A DNA stretch of 32,073 nucleotides from Gryganskiella cystojenkinii (Eukaryota > Mortierellomycota > Mortierellomycetes > Mortierellales > Mortierellaceae): positions 1 to 32,073 of the forward strand of contig JAAAIG010000425.1 of assembly GCA_015852425.1 (NCBI GenBank), given 5' to 3'. The notes beneath the pieces were generated by a model, which was given only the letters and a program-made list of their open reading frames with translations, did no database searches and was not told the DNA's origin. Shown in pieces: positions 1 through 10,810 of the stretch; the stretch's first letter is position 1; each line of letters begins with the position of its first letter. The translations under genes were made by a program, and so were the position numbers.

Positions 1-65
1 TCCAACTCGGCCGGCAAAGCTCACTCCCCCCCCTCCCCCCCCCTCCCCCCGGTTATACATCAAAA
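1..65 (+). promoter_or_regulatory. C-rich 5' flank of the monooxygenase gene
   Basis: Runs of C broken by single T (about 27-51) lie just before the start codon. Pyrimidine-rich 5' regions also precede other genes in this window. Only 65 bp of upstream sequence is present, so the promoter is truncated by the window edge. Confidence 0.3.
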
Positions 66-2077
66 ATGACGACGACAAAACTTGACGGTCCCTGTATTCT
101 TATTGCTGGAGCAGGTCTGGGAGGTCTTCTTTTAGGTGCGCTACTGGAGAAGGCGGGCATGGAATATCACATCTTTGAGAGAGCAACGAAGGTGAAGCCA
201 TTAGGTACGCTTTTGCAAAGGATCGCCATGCAAAACTGGGGCGTTTTTTTTCTGTTTTTCACTGATTGAGATCTTCTGTTTACTTTTTCGAATCCAGGTT
301 CGGCCATGACCCTGGGACCGACGATCCTGCCTGCTCTCGAACAGCTGGGACTCTTGGAGGAGCTGAAAAAGATATCGAAACCCATCGAGCAACTCAACAT
401 CGCCAACAGCGCCTTGGAGCCCATCGCCTCTCTCAGATTGCAAGCCCAGAGAGACATGTGAGTTCCCCACACTTCACTCCGTTGTTTAACCCTTAGCAAT
501 CCTTGTCGATATACATACTCATCTTCATGGACTGTGTCGTTGTAATAGAACTGGGTTCCATAATATAATTTTTGCAAGGCCCGAGTTTTATGAATTGATT
601 CGTCGCCAGATTCCGGAGCACAAGGTCCATTTCGGCAAACGAATCTTGCAAGTCAAAGAAAAGGAAAAGGACGAACACGGTGAAAGCAAAGTGATCATCC
701 AATGCAGTGACAATACGGATTACGACGGCGATATCCTCGTTGGTGCAGATGGAGCATACAGGTAAGAAAAACACAAAGGGACATGGCACGCAAGGCTCAA
801 CAAAAATAGGCTGACGTTTTTGAATTCTTTTTTTTGTTCAACAGCTCTGTGCGCCAAAACATTTACCGTGAACTCGAGGCGGTGGGGCAGTTGCCTAAAT
901 CTGACAAGGAGAACCTCGTTGCAGGATCGACCTGCATTGTCGGTGTCACCAACCCTCTCGATCCAGAAAAATACCCTCAGGTCAAAGAGCCTCTTGCCCA
1001 GCATATGAATGTCCTCGGACCAGACTCTAGAATGGTTAGTAAGCAAGAGAATGAACCGCGACTAATACTCACATATGCAATTTTCTAAAACCGACTTGGC
1101 TGTTTTCTTTTGCCATCAGTGGAGCGTGTACACGGTCCCATCCAACAGAGTGTGCTGGGGCTTATCTGTGAGATTCGAAGATCCAGAGGAGGCCAAGCGA
1201 CAACAGTTTGCAAACTCGGAGTGGGGACCTGAAGCTCTTGCGCCTGCCCTTAAGGAGCTCGCGGACAAGCCATGTCCGTTTGGCGGCACGATGGGCGACT
1301 TGATTGAACTGACCCCCAAAGACTACATTTCCAAAGTCTTTCTTGAGCACAAGATGTTTGAGACCTGGTACCATGGTCGCTCGGTCCTTCTTGGCGATGG
1401 TAAGAGGACTGGAAGGATATGGAAGTCGTTATGATCTTTGCACCCTACGCGCTATCGTCTGACATGTCTTGCTTTCTCTCCCTCCTGGAACTTTGACCTC
1501 TTCTGTTGCTTTCTTTCTTCCTTCCTTTGACGACAGCTTGTCACAAGGTAACCTGGAGCAGAATTAAAAAAAAAACGAGCTCTATCGCCGTCTGCCTTTA
1601 TCAAAATGATATATTTTTTAACGTTGTTTCCCATTTGTCTTGTCGTTTTTGACGAATGACCAGATGCTGCCAGCCGCAGGACTCGGTGCAGTGAACGCAA
1701 TGCAAGACGCTGTTATCTTGGCTAATTGTCTGTATGATCTCAAGGACAGCTCTCGCAAGAACATCACCATCTGTTTCCAAAACTATTACAACCAACGCTA
1801 CCCTCATGCCAAGGCTGCCTATGAGAAAAGTTTGGGCCAGGCCAAGTTCATGTCTGGTCAGCGATGGTACGAGAAAGTGATTCGACAGGTGGTCCTCAAC
1901 TTGCCTGCACCGATCTGGGAGAGCATGCTGGCCAAGACATCTCAGTACCGGCCTCAGATTGCGTTCCTGGAGACTATTCCGTTTCGAGGCACGGGAACAA
2001 CGTTGCCACTTGTACCCTCGGAGAGATATCAGAAAGAACAGGAAGAAGCAAAGAAAAACAAACCATCTACAAAATAA
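66..2077 (+). CDS. FAD-dependent monooxygenase (PHBH-like fold)
   Basis: Probable flavin monooxygenase hydroxylating or epoxidising an unknown small substrate. Exons: 66-204, 298-457, 549-761, 845-1034, 1120-1399, 1537-1547, 1664-2077; all junctions are in phase and give 468 aa. Seen: an N-terminal dinucleotide-binding motif IAGAGLGG (about residues 13-20) with the acidic strand end HIFERA, a DG motif GADGAYSSVR at the exon 3/4 junction, and the second FAD motif LLGDACHK followed by MLPAAGLGAVNAMQDA. These are the three landmarks of class A flavoprotein monooxygenases. The length of 468 aa is normal for the family. The ATG at 66 sits in an A-rich context after a C-rich tract. No signal peptide or membrane segment is seen, so it is probably soluble. 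It converges with the F-box gene, 149 bp between stop codons. The family is expanded in Mortierella-type fungi. The substrate cannot be told from sequence, and no biosynthetic partners lie beside it. Confidence 0.88.
1537..1547 (+). other. 11-nt microexon of the monooxygenase
   Basis: An 11-nt exon (CTTGTCACAAG) is flanked by an upstream acceptor ending in CGACAG and a downstream donor GTAACC. With the last base of exon 5 it completes the codons for Ala-Cys-His-Lys in the second FAD motif, between Gly-Asp and Met-Leu-Pro-Ala. Skipping it shifts the frame (11 is not a multiple of 3) and breaks the motif. The flanking introns are 1400-1536 and 1548-1663. Confidence 0.8.
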
Positions 2078-2226
2078 ACATATCGAGCTTAGAGGTATGG
2101 TACGCTTGGCATTTCCACTTTCACAGTCTTTTCGCTTTTCGTGCTGGTGCAGGTCACAAATAATGAAGCATGTCCAGGTCATAAATGGGGGAAACGACAA
2201 TTATACTCTACAATCTATCGACGGCT

Positions 2227-3768
2227 CTATGAATCGATAAATAGATATGGTATTGCACTTTGGACCTCCATACGAGAGAAAAATACTGGTCCGCCTGGTT
2301 GAACACAGAGCCTGGAAAGTTTTGGTAGTGCAGCGATCCGACGAATCACTAGTTCTCTCCAACTCGGATGGGTTTGAACGCCGTGAATGTCGACCCACAT
2401 GGATTCAAGATTCAAACACACCCAGGGTTGGACAGTGTAGAGACCCTCTCTGATCTGAGAAAACGAGTCAAGGAGGAGTCGCCGGTCGAAGGGTTCCCTA
2501 GAGCCATTCAACCGAGTCTCTTCGGCCCATCTCTCGTCATCGCGAGCAAAGTCCCAGTTAGCCACGGCCAATCGACAGGTGACTGCACCCGGGCCGACCA
2601 CAAGCTCGGACGCGTGCAAAGGCGAGGCCTTGATCGAGATCAACCTTGGACAAGACGAGAGCAACCTCTGGACCATCCAGCTCCTGATCCCTGGACAGTA
2701 CCGAAGGTTAATGTCCTCCAGCGTGGCAACATGTCTTTGCTTGAGGGCGAAAAAACTTGCAAACCAGAAAAGAGCTCCTGGGACAATAATCTTTCTGAGG
2801 GGTGCACATTGAGCGAGGATGATGGACAGACGCTGGTCTGAGAGGAGGTCAGTGTGCCTGAATTCCAGATGAAGACTCTGAATCTGGGACCAGACTGGAG
2901 CAATGACAAGCTGATGGAATCTTGACTCGATTATTGAAAAGTCTGTAATAGCGACATAGTCTTCACTCTCCAAAGAATCGATCCAGGTCAGAGAGCAAAT
3001 ATTCGGAGAGTTTTCCAACCAGGTTAAGAGTTTGATGGACTGACAATAGTTCTCGAAGGTCATATTCCTCAGGACTGGGAACTGCGGGTGTTGACCAAAC
3101 GAAGAGTGTCCCCAACACCCCTCGCCGTAACGAAACGATAGTTTCTCGAGCTGAGGAGCCAGAGCTATGATTGCCTCCAAGTCCCACCTGAACAATACCA
3201 GGGTCTTGACAGAGACAGAGAGACTCTTCAAGTTTGGCAAAAGTTCTAGGATCGAGGACAGGGAGAGTTGTAGATCAAAGTTTCTGTTTCTGATTTTCCA
3301 ATCGCTGTCGTCGTCGTCGTCTTCTTCTTGTTCGCTCTCGTCTTCGTCGTGTTCGAGTTCGTCCTCGTCGTATTCGCCGGGGTAATGACCAGAGATCGAC
3401 AGCCGGTGTAAGTTCGGGTTCTGACTAACAAGGTCCAGACAGTACTTTGTCTGATGAGGGTCCTCCCTGTCATCCTGGACAAACTCGAGGTTGAGTTCCC
3501 GAAGATTTCGACAACGGATTGATCGATAGACACCTCGGTACAGGTGAACCCGATTGGAATCTCCCAGGGATAAGGTGAGAGACCGGAGGAAGGGACCATT
3601 TCGTTCTAGAGACTTGAACGGGGGTTTCCACCATAGATCCTCGTCAATGGTGCGGTAGATCTCCGGTGTCAAGACTTGGTTCCAAGTTCGACATACTCGA
3701 ACGCTCGAGACGAGATCTCCTCGCTGAAGGTGTTGGCCAAAGTTAAGGATAATTTCTGGGATCTCCAT
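2227..3768 (-). CDS. F-box / leucine-rich repeat protein
   Basis: Single-exon gene of 513 aa. The start is placed at 3768 because the F-box begins there (MEIPEIILNFGQHLQ, then VRVCRTWNQVLTPEIY, residues 1-40). The open frame continues upstream to 4038, but that part reads as phenylalanine/serine-rich translation of a pyrimidine tract. After the F-box come irregular LRR-like strands (LRSLTLSL, LRELNLEF, LHRLSISG, LKSLSVSV, LEKLSFRY, IQSLHLEF, LRKIIVPG, LEDINLRYCPGI). An acidic loop of Asp/Glu lies at about residues 135-160 and a PWVCLNLESMWVD motif near the C-terminus. F-box proteins recruit substrates to SCF ubiquitin ligases through Skp1; the target is unknown. The PWVCxxLE element recurs in the relic at 20446-21003, so both belong to one local family. 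Converges with the monooxygenase. Confidence 0.85.
   Translation of the reverse strand: MEIPEIILNFGQHLQRGDLVSSVRVCRTWNQVLTPEIYRTIDEDLWWKPPFKSLERNGPFLRSLTLSLGDSNRVHLYRGVYRSIRCRNLRELNLEFVQDDREDPHQTKYCLDLVSQNPNLHRLSISGHYPGEYDEDELEHDEDESEQEEDDDDDSDWKIRNRNFDLQLSLSSILELLPNLKSLSVSVKTLVLFRWDLEAIIALAPQLEKLSFRYGEGCWGHSSFGQHPQFPVLRNMTFENYCQSIKLLTWLENSPNICSLTWIDSLESEDYVAITDFSIIESRFHQLVIAPVWSQIQSLHLEFRHTDLLSDQRLSIILAQCAPLRKIIVPGALFWFASFFALKQRHVATLEDINLRYCPGIRSWMVQRLLSSCPRLISIKASPLHASELVVGPGAVTCRLAVANWDFARDDERWAEETRLNGSREPFDRRLLLDSFSQIREGLYTVQPWVCLNLESMWVDIHGVQTHPSWRELVIRRIAALPKLSRLCVQPGGPVFFSRMEVQSAIPYLFIDS
3301..3382 (-). repeat. Acidic codon repeat in the F-box gene
   Basis: GTC/TTC/CTC-type trinucleotide repeats on the plus strand encode a nearly uninterrupted Asp/Glu stretch in the F-box protein. 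It lies between LRR-like segments and is probably a flexible, length-variable loop. Confidence 0.6.
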
Positions 3769-4981
3769 GAGAATGGGGCGAAGGGAGAGATAGGAAAAAG
3801 GAGAGGTGTCAATTGAGATGGATGGGTGGGTAACGGGTAACCAGGAAAAGAAAGTAAGAGAAAAAAAATGCAAAGGGAAACGGGAGAAAAATGAAAAAAT
3901 GAAAAGGGTGAGGAAACGGGAAGAATAAAAAAAAAAAAAAATGTTGCCACCAAATAAACTCCTCTGTTTTTGACAAGGCCAAGTTCTCGTGCCTGATCTT
4001 ACAACTAGTACTGCCCGCTCTCTCTGATGGTTGTTCAATGATCAGGAACGAGGGAAGAAACCGACAATACAAGAGAAACAACTTTCGCGTGGGAAAAGAG
4101 TGTCCGCATTGATGCAGTGAGACCTGTTCCGTGTCAAGAAATTAAAGTCGGCGTGAAAGAAAGAGACTGTGGCATTTTTTTTTTTTTCATTCAACCCAGC
4201 TGCATCTCGAGAATGAAAGAAATTAACATGGAATGTTGAAGTGGCTAATGACTGAGTGAATGGTGATTGAGAGAGAAAGGAAGAGTGAGGGTGGGAGTTG
4301 ATGCGGGTAAAAGAAAACAAAAAATGGGAGAGCCATGCGAGTGGTCCGATAGTGACTGAGAGTTAACATGCATGGAGTGAGTGAACCAAACAGCGATGAT
4401 AAACGTCTTTCGCATTCCTATGACGAATCCAGTGGCAGAGCTGGAACGCATATTAACAACACCAGGAACAACAACAACGATCGCAGCTCTGTCTTTTGCA
4501 GCGACAACCCACATGCGTGGTTCGATATCTCTCTCTTCCCAAAAAAGTAGAAGCACAGTTTAACTATAATGGTCTCCAGCGACTGATGCCCAACGCGTCG
4601 CTCGCAACCGGTAGCTCAAAGTTCCAGCTGGGCAGGACGAGTGGCCAGTCCGAAAAAGGCAAGCGCGTCCTCAAGGCTAACGACCTGACACATATTTATC
4701 TTCAAAGATAAGATTGTAAGTCTTTTGTAAAGATCGGCGAAAAACAGCGGACCATGGTGATAACAAGCCAAAAAGAAAAAGAAAAAGATGCAAAAAAATG
4801 CGACAAAAAGTCTCGACTTGGGTCGCATAACATTCTTTGTACCGATACATGACACATCATGTCCTCGCTCAAGTCATATGAAGAAACAGCGGCTATGATT
4901 TGTTGTCCATTTCTATTATCCCTTCTCAAAAGGGAGATCTCCACTTAAACCGCGGTTTAAAAGTATTACATTCTCAATCTA
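3769..4981. other. Intergenic: F-box promoter and RhoGAP 3' flank
   Basis: This stretch lies 5' of the F-box gene and 3' of the RhoGAP gene, both on the minus strand. From about 3780 to 3945 the plus strand is almost pure purine (a pyrimidine tract when read in the direction of the F-box gene), ending in a poly(A) run. Several short ORFs (4245-4556, 4368-4550, 4496-4711, 4616-4855) overlap one another on both strands; none has a recognisable domain, codon pattern or splice partner. I see no gene here. Confidence 0.5.
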
Positions 4982-7900
4982 TTAGAAAAGTTGTTCGTTG
5001 AGATTCCGTTGTTCTTGTTGCGCATAATTAGGATGACCTGGAAGACCGAACTCGTCTACAAGGCCTGGATTATGATCCTGTAGACTCATACCTTCGAGCC
5101 TCTCGGTGTTGATATCCGGCTGGTTGTCGTAGAACTCCTCGTCCCCGGCTTTACCCAGTGGTTGATCGTACGACTGAGTGTACTCCTCTTCAACTTGTTG
5201 GTGACAATACCCATCATCTTGGTACTCGTACTCGTCATGTCCGTGAGCCATCCCTCCAACAATGATGGGATCCACATACTCGGGGTGCTCAGTACTGACC
5301 TCTTGCCCTTCCTCGTCATCGCCCTCATCGTCTCCAAAGATTTGGTCGTAGTTGATCAGCAGGGTCTCGACTATATTACTTTGAACGCTCATGCGCGCCA
5401 ATCCCGCTGTATCTAAGGGGTCGCCATCAGATCCTGCCAATGTCGCTCCAAAGATCAAACCCAAGTTTGTCGGCCCCATCGCGTTCACTTTTTGATTTTC
5501 TTGTATACTGGCACGAATTGAAAGATACACGAATGCAAAAACGCGTTAGGAAGTTTGTTAGGAGTACCGTGAATAAAACCACCTGCACTTCAGGATTAAC
5601 CGATGTGGTCACCTTACCGATTCAAATGACACATCAAAAACTTCAAAGTTGCATAATTGGGGTCTGGTAAACTGTTGGTACAGAGATGAAGACTGGTCAA
5701 CTTTTCGGCCTCATCCTGAATATTGGAGATTCGCACGAATTCGGGGTAGAGCTTCCGGGTTAACAGTGGCTCCGGTAGTTCTCGGAACCAAGCCTTAAGG
5801 ACACTGGCAACACTGTTAATATCGCCACAGCTCTCCTCGGTAGTCAAGTCTACAGCAGCGCAATCTATATGATCGGACAAAGCGTTATGATACAAAGACA
5901 ACCCAGTATTAATGGACTTGGTGTGACCCACAGCGGTCATGATACATATCTGAGAAAACACCTTACCTATATCGAAGGCTGATCGCAACCGATTCGTCGC
6001 CGAGGTGACTCCTGAGACACGATAGATGCCCTTAACATCGATACCAAATTGTTCAATCGCCTGCGTACACTTGACAAGAATTTCTGGCAGCTCCCTTTCG
6101 TCCCTGTTCAGCTGCTCCGCCAAATCGCAACCAAATATCGGTCTGGGATTGATGATCACTTGCGCTTGAGTGGACTACGAGAGTAATGAAAAATAGCGTT
6201 AGCCGTCCTAGATTTTTTTTTCGAATCGGTCATCCATCTGTGCTTTTATCTTGCTTTACCATAACAAATTTCACGTAAGGTGCTGGGTCTTTGACGATGG
6301 CAGTTGCCTTGGCCGAATAGGCTTGGACGAAAACTTGCAAGTCCGTGTCCTTATTGATCATCTCCACTCGATCGCGAAGTCCAAGTTCTATTTAAAAAGA
6401 GATAAATCGAAACAAGTCGCTATTTGGTGTCAGATACCGTCCCATACAAATTACAAAGTACAAGGTCAGCGCGGAAAATTACCTGAACCTTGGAAGGGAG
6501 TCAAGATTGTTGCATCCTTCATCATGTAGTCCTCTGACATGTACCCATAGCGCATAAGGTAGTATTGCAGCGACAGGTCAGACTCGTCTATGGTGTCTTT
6601 CAGGTTCTACAGCAAGTAAATGAATCACGCGTCAGCGTAATGACCAATGAGACTGTGGCTTGGTAACGCAGTCAATTCGGCCATTTGACTATTAGTTTTC
6701 TCACCTTCAAGATACTTGGCAGAGTATGAGAAAAGTAATACTGTCGGGTATCGTTCGTTCGGGCGAGTTGTGACTTGTATTGATCATGGGCCGCCGTGGC
6801 CTTCAATCTCGCCTCCTCTTCTTGCCGGTGAAGCTAAAACATGACATTGTTTGTTGATGCGAAAGGGTGTATGAGTACGTTGTCATGTCGAAATAAATGC
6901 TAAGGTTCATGACAGTGTGCTCAAGTTGCACGTACCTGTCCTGCAGACTTTGGCTGTTTAAAGATGTTCATGCTCATGCCTTTGGTGGTGCCCTTCTTGA
7001 GCATTGTGGGATCCGCGGCTTTGAGGAGGATAGCCTTCTCCCATTCTTCAGTCAGAGAATCGTACTTTTGCTTGGCCTTCTCCAGGTTTTGCTCCTGCTC
7101 CTGAACCAAACGTTCCTGTTTCGCGCCTGCTTCCTTGAACTGGTGATCAACACCGGGCAAAAAAAGAGAGAGCACAAGGCTGGGTAAATCTCCAGCACAG
7201 TGAAAGGAGTACATAGTCACATTCCAGTGACAGTAGATGTGGATCTTCATTACCTGCTTGCGACTGCGATCCGTTTCCTTGTAGATGGTCGACAGTTCCT
7301 CAGAAATGACCTGCAAGTCCCTCGAGAGTTCCAGTCGGTTGTTGCCCATGCGTTCATGCATCTCCAGGATGTGGTTCCAACAATCACCATAGGATCCTTG
7401 TTTGAAGTGAGCGTTGGGTCCCTCGGGTTGTTGACGATATGAGTCTCGTAGACCACTGGCAAGTTTGATGATACTGGCTCCATGCTCTGCCTCCATGACT
7501 GATCGCTTCTTCAAGAACGAGACCAGGTCCTATTAGATAAAAATACAACGTAATAATATCAGAAAGGGTTTCTTTGATTCATTTTTATTCCCGACTTTAG
7601 CTTTGGCTTACTTTGCACGAGTGAAGGTTCTGCTTGACGCGTTCAAGGAGGATCGGCAATCCCGACTAATAACATAGCAAGCATAGAAAGAATAAAAAGA
7701 GCAATGAGCATTCTGCATCTATTGTTTCTCTTTGCTAGGAATGAATGCGCACCTTTGACATTTGCGATTCAAATTCACTTACATCAAGGTCGCAGAGATG
7801 GGCAATCAGCATTCTTGTGTCGGAGTCTGCGTCCTTGAGGTCACTTTCAGTGTACTCAATAACAGTAGAAGAGACTGAGGTTCCATCCCCTGTGGCATCC

Positions 7901-8262
7901 TCGTCAGATTCGTTCAAGGTTGTCTGGTGCAGTGGTACTTGTTGCTGTTGTTGTTGTTGTTGAAAGTCGTAGGGTGGTTGCTGTTGCGGTTGCTGCTGTT
8001 GAGTCAACTCTTCCTGGGGATGCATAAACATCATTGAGAAGGGCCTGGCCTTTCGAGGGGACTTTGGAGTGAGTGCGGTGTTGTCGTTGTCGCTGTGATT
8101 GTGGTTGGCGTTGACGGTATTGAACGACGAGGGTTGCCCCGATTGGAACGGCTGAAGGTGTGGTGGGAGAGCAGAGAGAGAGGAAGGCGTGGCGGCATAG
8201 AGAGACTGGGTCTTGGCTGCCCTTCTGTCAGCCTTTTCCTGAGCAGACCTTCCAGAAAGCAT
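4982..8262 (-). CDS. F-BAR and RhoGAP domain protein (Rgd1/Rga7-like)
   Basis: Likely GTPase-activating protein that binds curved membrane through an F-BAR domain and inactivates a Rho GTPase, acting at sites of polarised growth or cytokinesis. Ten exons in transcript order: 8262-7753, 7665-7612, 7529-7254, 7139-6936, 6833-6705, 6606-6483, 6387-6260, 6174-5967, 5864-5618, 5507-4982; in phase, 801 aa. Residues 1-150 are Ser/Gln-rich and disordered with a polyQ run. The FCH/F-BAR region (about 155-440) contains LERVKQNLHSCK, FLKKRSVMEAEHG and long charged coiled coils. The RhoGAP domain (about 488-665) has the arginine-finger motif GIYRVSG (Arg about 527), LKAWFRELPEPLLT and MGPTNLGLIFGATL. The C-terminus is acidic and disordered. 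Exon 7 could instead end at 6272 (TAC before GTGAAA), removing four residues; the GTAAAG donor was preferred. The order F-BAR then RhoGAP matches yeast Rgd1 (666 aa). Confidence 0.87.
7939..7962 (-). repeat. Polyglutamine codon repeat in the RhoGAP gene
   Basis: A TTG/CTG trinucleotide run on the plus strand reads as eight consecutive Gln codons on the coding strand, beside a second Gln-rich stretch around 7978-8010. It lies in the disordered N-terminal segment ahead of the F-BAR domain. Confidence 0.8.
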
Positions 8263-8962
8263 TCTTTTCTGTTTTGTTGGATAGAGTGTTGGTTGGGTTT
8301 ACCGACAGCCAGGCTGGATGGTTGAGGAATGGGAATAATAGAGAGGGAGTTGGGAATGCGAAGCAATGAGCAAAAGCAGAAAATGAGTTGAATGCGACAG
8401 TCGCAGGAAGAAGAAAGAGAAGGAGGTTGGGAGACGACGTCTCTTCCCCTGCCACCCATAAATAAAAGACAGGTCGACCAACACCACCCCCCCTTTTTTT
8501 TGGTTTGGTCATCCAGACAGGATGACTACCCCCCCGTTTCTGGTCAGGCAGCCTTGCGGCCACAGCAACGAAAATTGATCGTAGCAGCTGTACACAAACG
8601 GTGTCTAGTTCGCACCGACAATGGCACCATGATCTCGACAGTCTCCGCTTGGGTGCCTTGTACCCTGTTCGGTCTTGAGCAGGACACGTCCCACACGCGC
8701 AAGAAAAAGAAGGGACCAAAAAAGGTTCAAAGAATGGGCTCAAGGTCACATGATTCATCGTCGCGTGACTGTTCTCCTTTGCCCAAAAAAAGGTCAGAAA
8801 TGGGTGGCTCGCATGCATCATTCCTCCCGTCTCCCTTTCCTTTTTGTCCTTGTCATTAGCTTTCATAAACAACTCTACGCTCCTCCTACTACATACACGC
8901 ACAAGTACTCCCTCTCCTCAAAAGCAGCCCTATTACTCTCCTTTACTCTATCACATTACACA
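8263..8962. promoter_or_regulatory. Divergent promoter region, RhoGAP / MARCH-like gene
   Basis: Seven hundred bases separate the start codons of two genes transcribed away from each other. Contents: a C-run next to a T-run at about 8485-8502, another C-run near 8528, a GTCAC...GTGAC imperfect dyad at about 8745-8768 containing CACATG and CGCGTGAC, and a CT-rich leader at about 8820-8950 just before the MARCH-like start. The open frame of the MARCH-like gene runs up to 8675, but no domain or conserved sequence supports that extension. No separate gene is seen. Confidence 0.45.
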
Positions 8963-10810
8963 ATGGAACCTGTCCCAGGACCACGCTCTGTTCAAGCAAC
9001 CGCGACCCTGGCTACCATGCACCAGCCAAAGTCGACTTCAACTTCCTCAGACGAAACACCGTCGGGGACTTTGACTTCTGCAGGAACCAGTCTCGATCAC
9101 TATAACCGTGCCTTCTCTACTACTCCCTCTTTCTCTTCTTCTGCAGCCCACGGGACAAGCTCTGCAGATTTTTTAAAAGAACTCGAGTCCATTTCGGCTC
9201 GGTCCCGGCATCAACAGCAACATCAGCATCCGTCACCACAGCCACCACCATCTCCCTCGGCCAGTACAGCTGCTACTCCTGCTACCGGCTCTGGTTCGAG
9301 TGGCCCTTATCAAGAACCTACTAGATGCTATATCTGTTTCGGAACCGAGGAGGATAGCGTGGGACGCTGGGTCAAGCCTTGTCAGTGCACACTAATCTCA
9401 CACGAGGATTGCTTACTGGACTGGATCGACAAGAACCGCCAACAGTTTGCAAGGAAACAGGTAAGCTTCTTTCTCTAGATAAACACCCGTCGCGAAAATA
9501 CTCGGCCGACACTTCTTGAGACGCGAATGATGTCTGTGGGGTGTGTTTTGACCACAGCACAAAAAAGTCTTGGCTTACCCCCTTTGTTGTCCACTATAAA
9601 TTATGCGTCGACTGACTGTTGTGTCCACAATTATATTTGCCATCCCTTGTTTAGGTCCGGTGCTCGGTTTGTAACACAGTCTACAGATTGGCCGAACCAA
9701 GTTCGACCCTCCTTAATATCTACTCTACAATTGACTCTCTTGTTCAAGCTGGCATCCCCTACCTTACATTCCTGGGCTTGACGTGCTCAGTCTTGATCAC
9801 AAGTACAACTTATGGGTGAGTTCGCTCTGACTGAAAAGGAAACAAAAAACTCAAATGACCCCAGGATTCCTTTTTGTTGTGGATTAGAGTTACTTACTCC
9901 TTTATTGTTATACGTTGTTGTAATAGCGCTTATGCAGTTTTGACGGTCTGTGGAACAGAGGAGGGCGAAAAACTCCTCGGAAGTCCAAACCCATGGGGTT
10001 GGCGCGTCTGGGTATGGGAACTCTGAGATTACATATCTTGACTACTTTAGGTAATGAATAATAACCAATTTTAATCTCCTCGCTTTAGACTGGACTGCCT
10101 ATGATCCCGGTTATCCTCATCTGCTCACGGACCAAGATCATAGATTCTTTTATGCCTCTCGTCCCTCTGTTAATCGTCGGCAATGAGCAGCTCCAGGTTA
10201 CCTTCCCTCCTAGCCCAGCATTGACTCTTTCAGTGATGCCCTGGATCAGGATGGCTTACAACAGCCTTTGGGCGGAGATGGTCGTGCGTCTGGAACAGCG
10301 TTGGCGTCACCAGCAGATTGCTGCCTCGGGGGTGTCTCGTCTAGGATTCAGCGCGACTCTTGAATCCACTGACCAGGACGTGAATGCTACCGCTGCAGCA
10401 GCTGCTGCAAACGGAGGAGAGGAAGAGATCTCATTATTTGACAGACGGGATCTGGGAAGAACGATTGTCGGTGCGTTGCTGATGCCGGCCATCTCGTCAA
10501 TCTGTGGAAGGTGAGTCCAGTCATCCTTGATTTATGAATTGTTGGACTGTATTGTCGATAATGCATTTCTGCCCGAGTAACTCACCCGACATATGGATTA
10601 ATATTTCATTATCCCGGAAATAGCTTCTTGGGTAACTTTGCGTTTGTGAAAACAAGGATTCCAGACAATTTTCATCGCAACATTCTAGGAGGCTGCCTCT
10701 TTGTTTTGGTCAAAGATCTTGCGGGATTGTTTGGCACTTACCAAGAGTTCAAGCGCAAGCGTGTTCGCAGGATTCGAGAGTATGCCGAATTCAAGGATGA
10801 GAGACAGTGA
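8963..10810 (+). CDS. RING-CH membrane E3 ubiquitin ligase (MARCH5-like)
   Basis: Probable membrane-anchored ubiquitin ligase, by family resemblance on mitochondrial outer or ER membranes. Exons: 8963-9460, 9655-9815, 9927-10011, 10089-10510, 10624-10810; in phase, 450 aa. Residues 1-115 are Ser/Thr/Gln/Pro-rich and disordered. The RING-CH finger (about 118-172) shows CYICFG, WVKPCQC, HEDCLLDWIDKN and, across the exon 1/2 junction, CSVCN. This gives the C4HC3 ligand order with Cys-x-Cys before the His and the typical Trp after the CL pair. Four hydrophobic stretches follow (IPYLTFLGLTCSVLITS; LPMIPVILICS through PLLIVG; IVGALLMPAISSICG; LGGCLFVLVKDLAGLFG), and the protein ends in a basic tail. 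RING-CH plus four membrane segments resembles MARCH5/MITOL more than yeast Ssm4/Doa10, which is far longer. The spacing before the zinc-binding His is shorter than in animal MARCH5. Confidence 0.85.

Noticed and set aside
66..3768. Monooxygenase as part of a secondary-metabolite cluster
   Set aside because: No synthase, transporter or pathway regulator is present nearby; the neighbours are F-box and RhoGAP genes.
3769..4038. N-terminal extension of the F-box ORF (90 residues upstream of the F-box)
   Set aside because: It is Phe/Ser-rich translation of a pyrimidine tract that looks like promoter or leader; the F-box starts exactly at the Met at 3768.
4510..4530. GGTTCGATATC considered as a tRNA B box
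   Set aside because: The pattern differs from the B-box consensus at the end, and no A box, acceptor stem or T-arm can be formed around it.
8675..8962. N-terminal extension of the MARCH-like ORF
   Set aside because: The translation is low complexity and basic with no motif, and the CT-rich leader before 8963 resembles the 5' UTRs of neighbouring genes.
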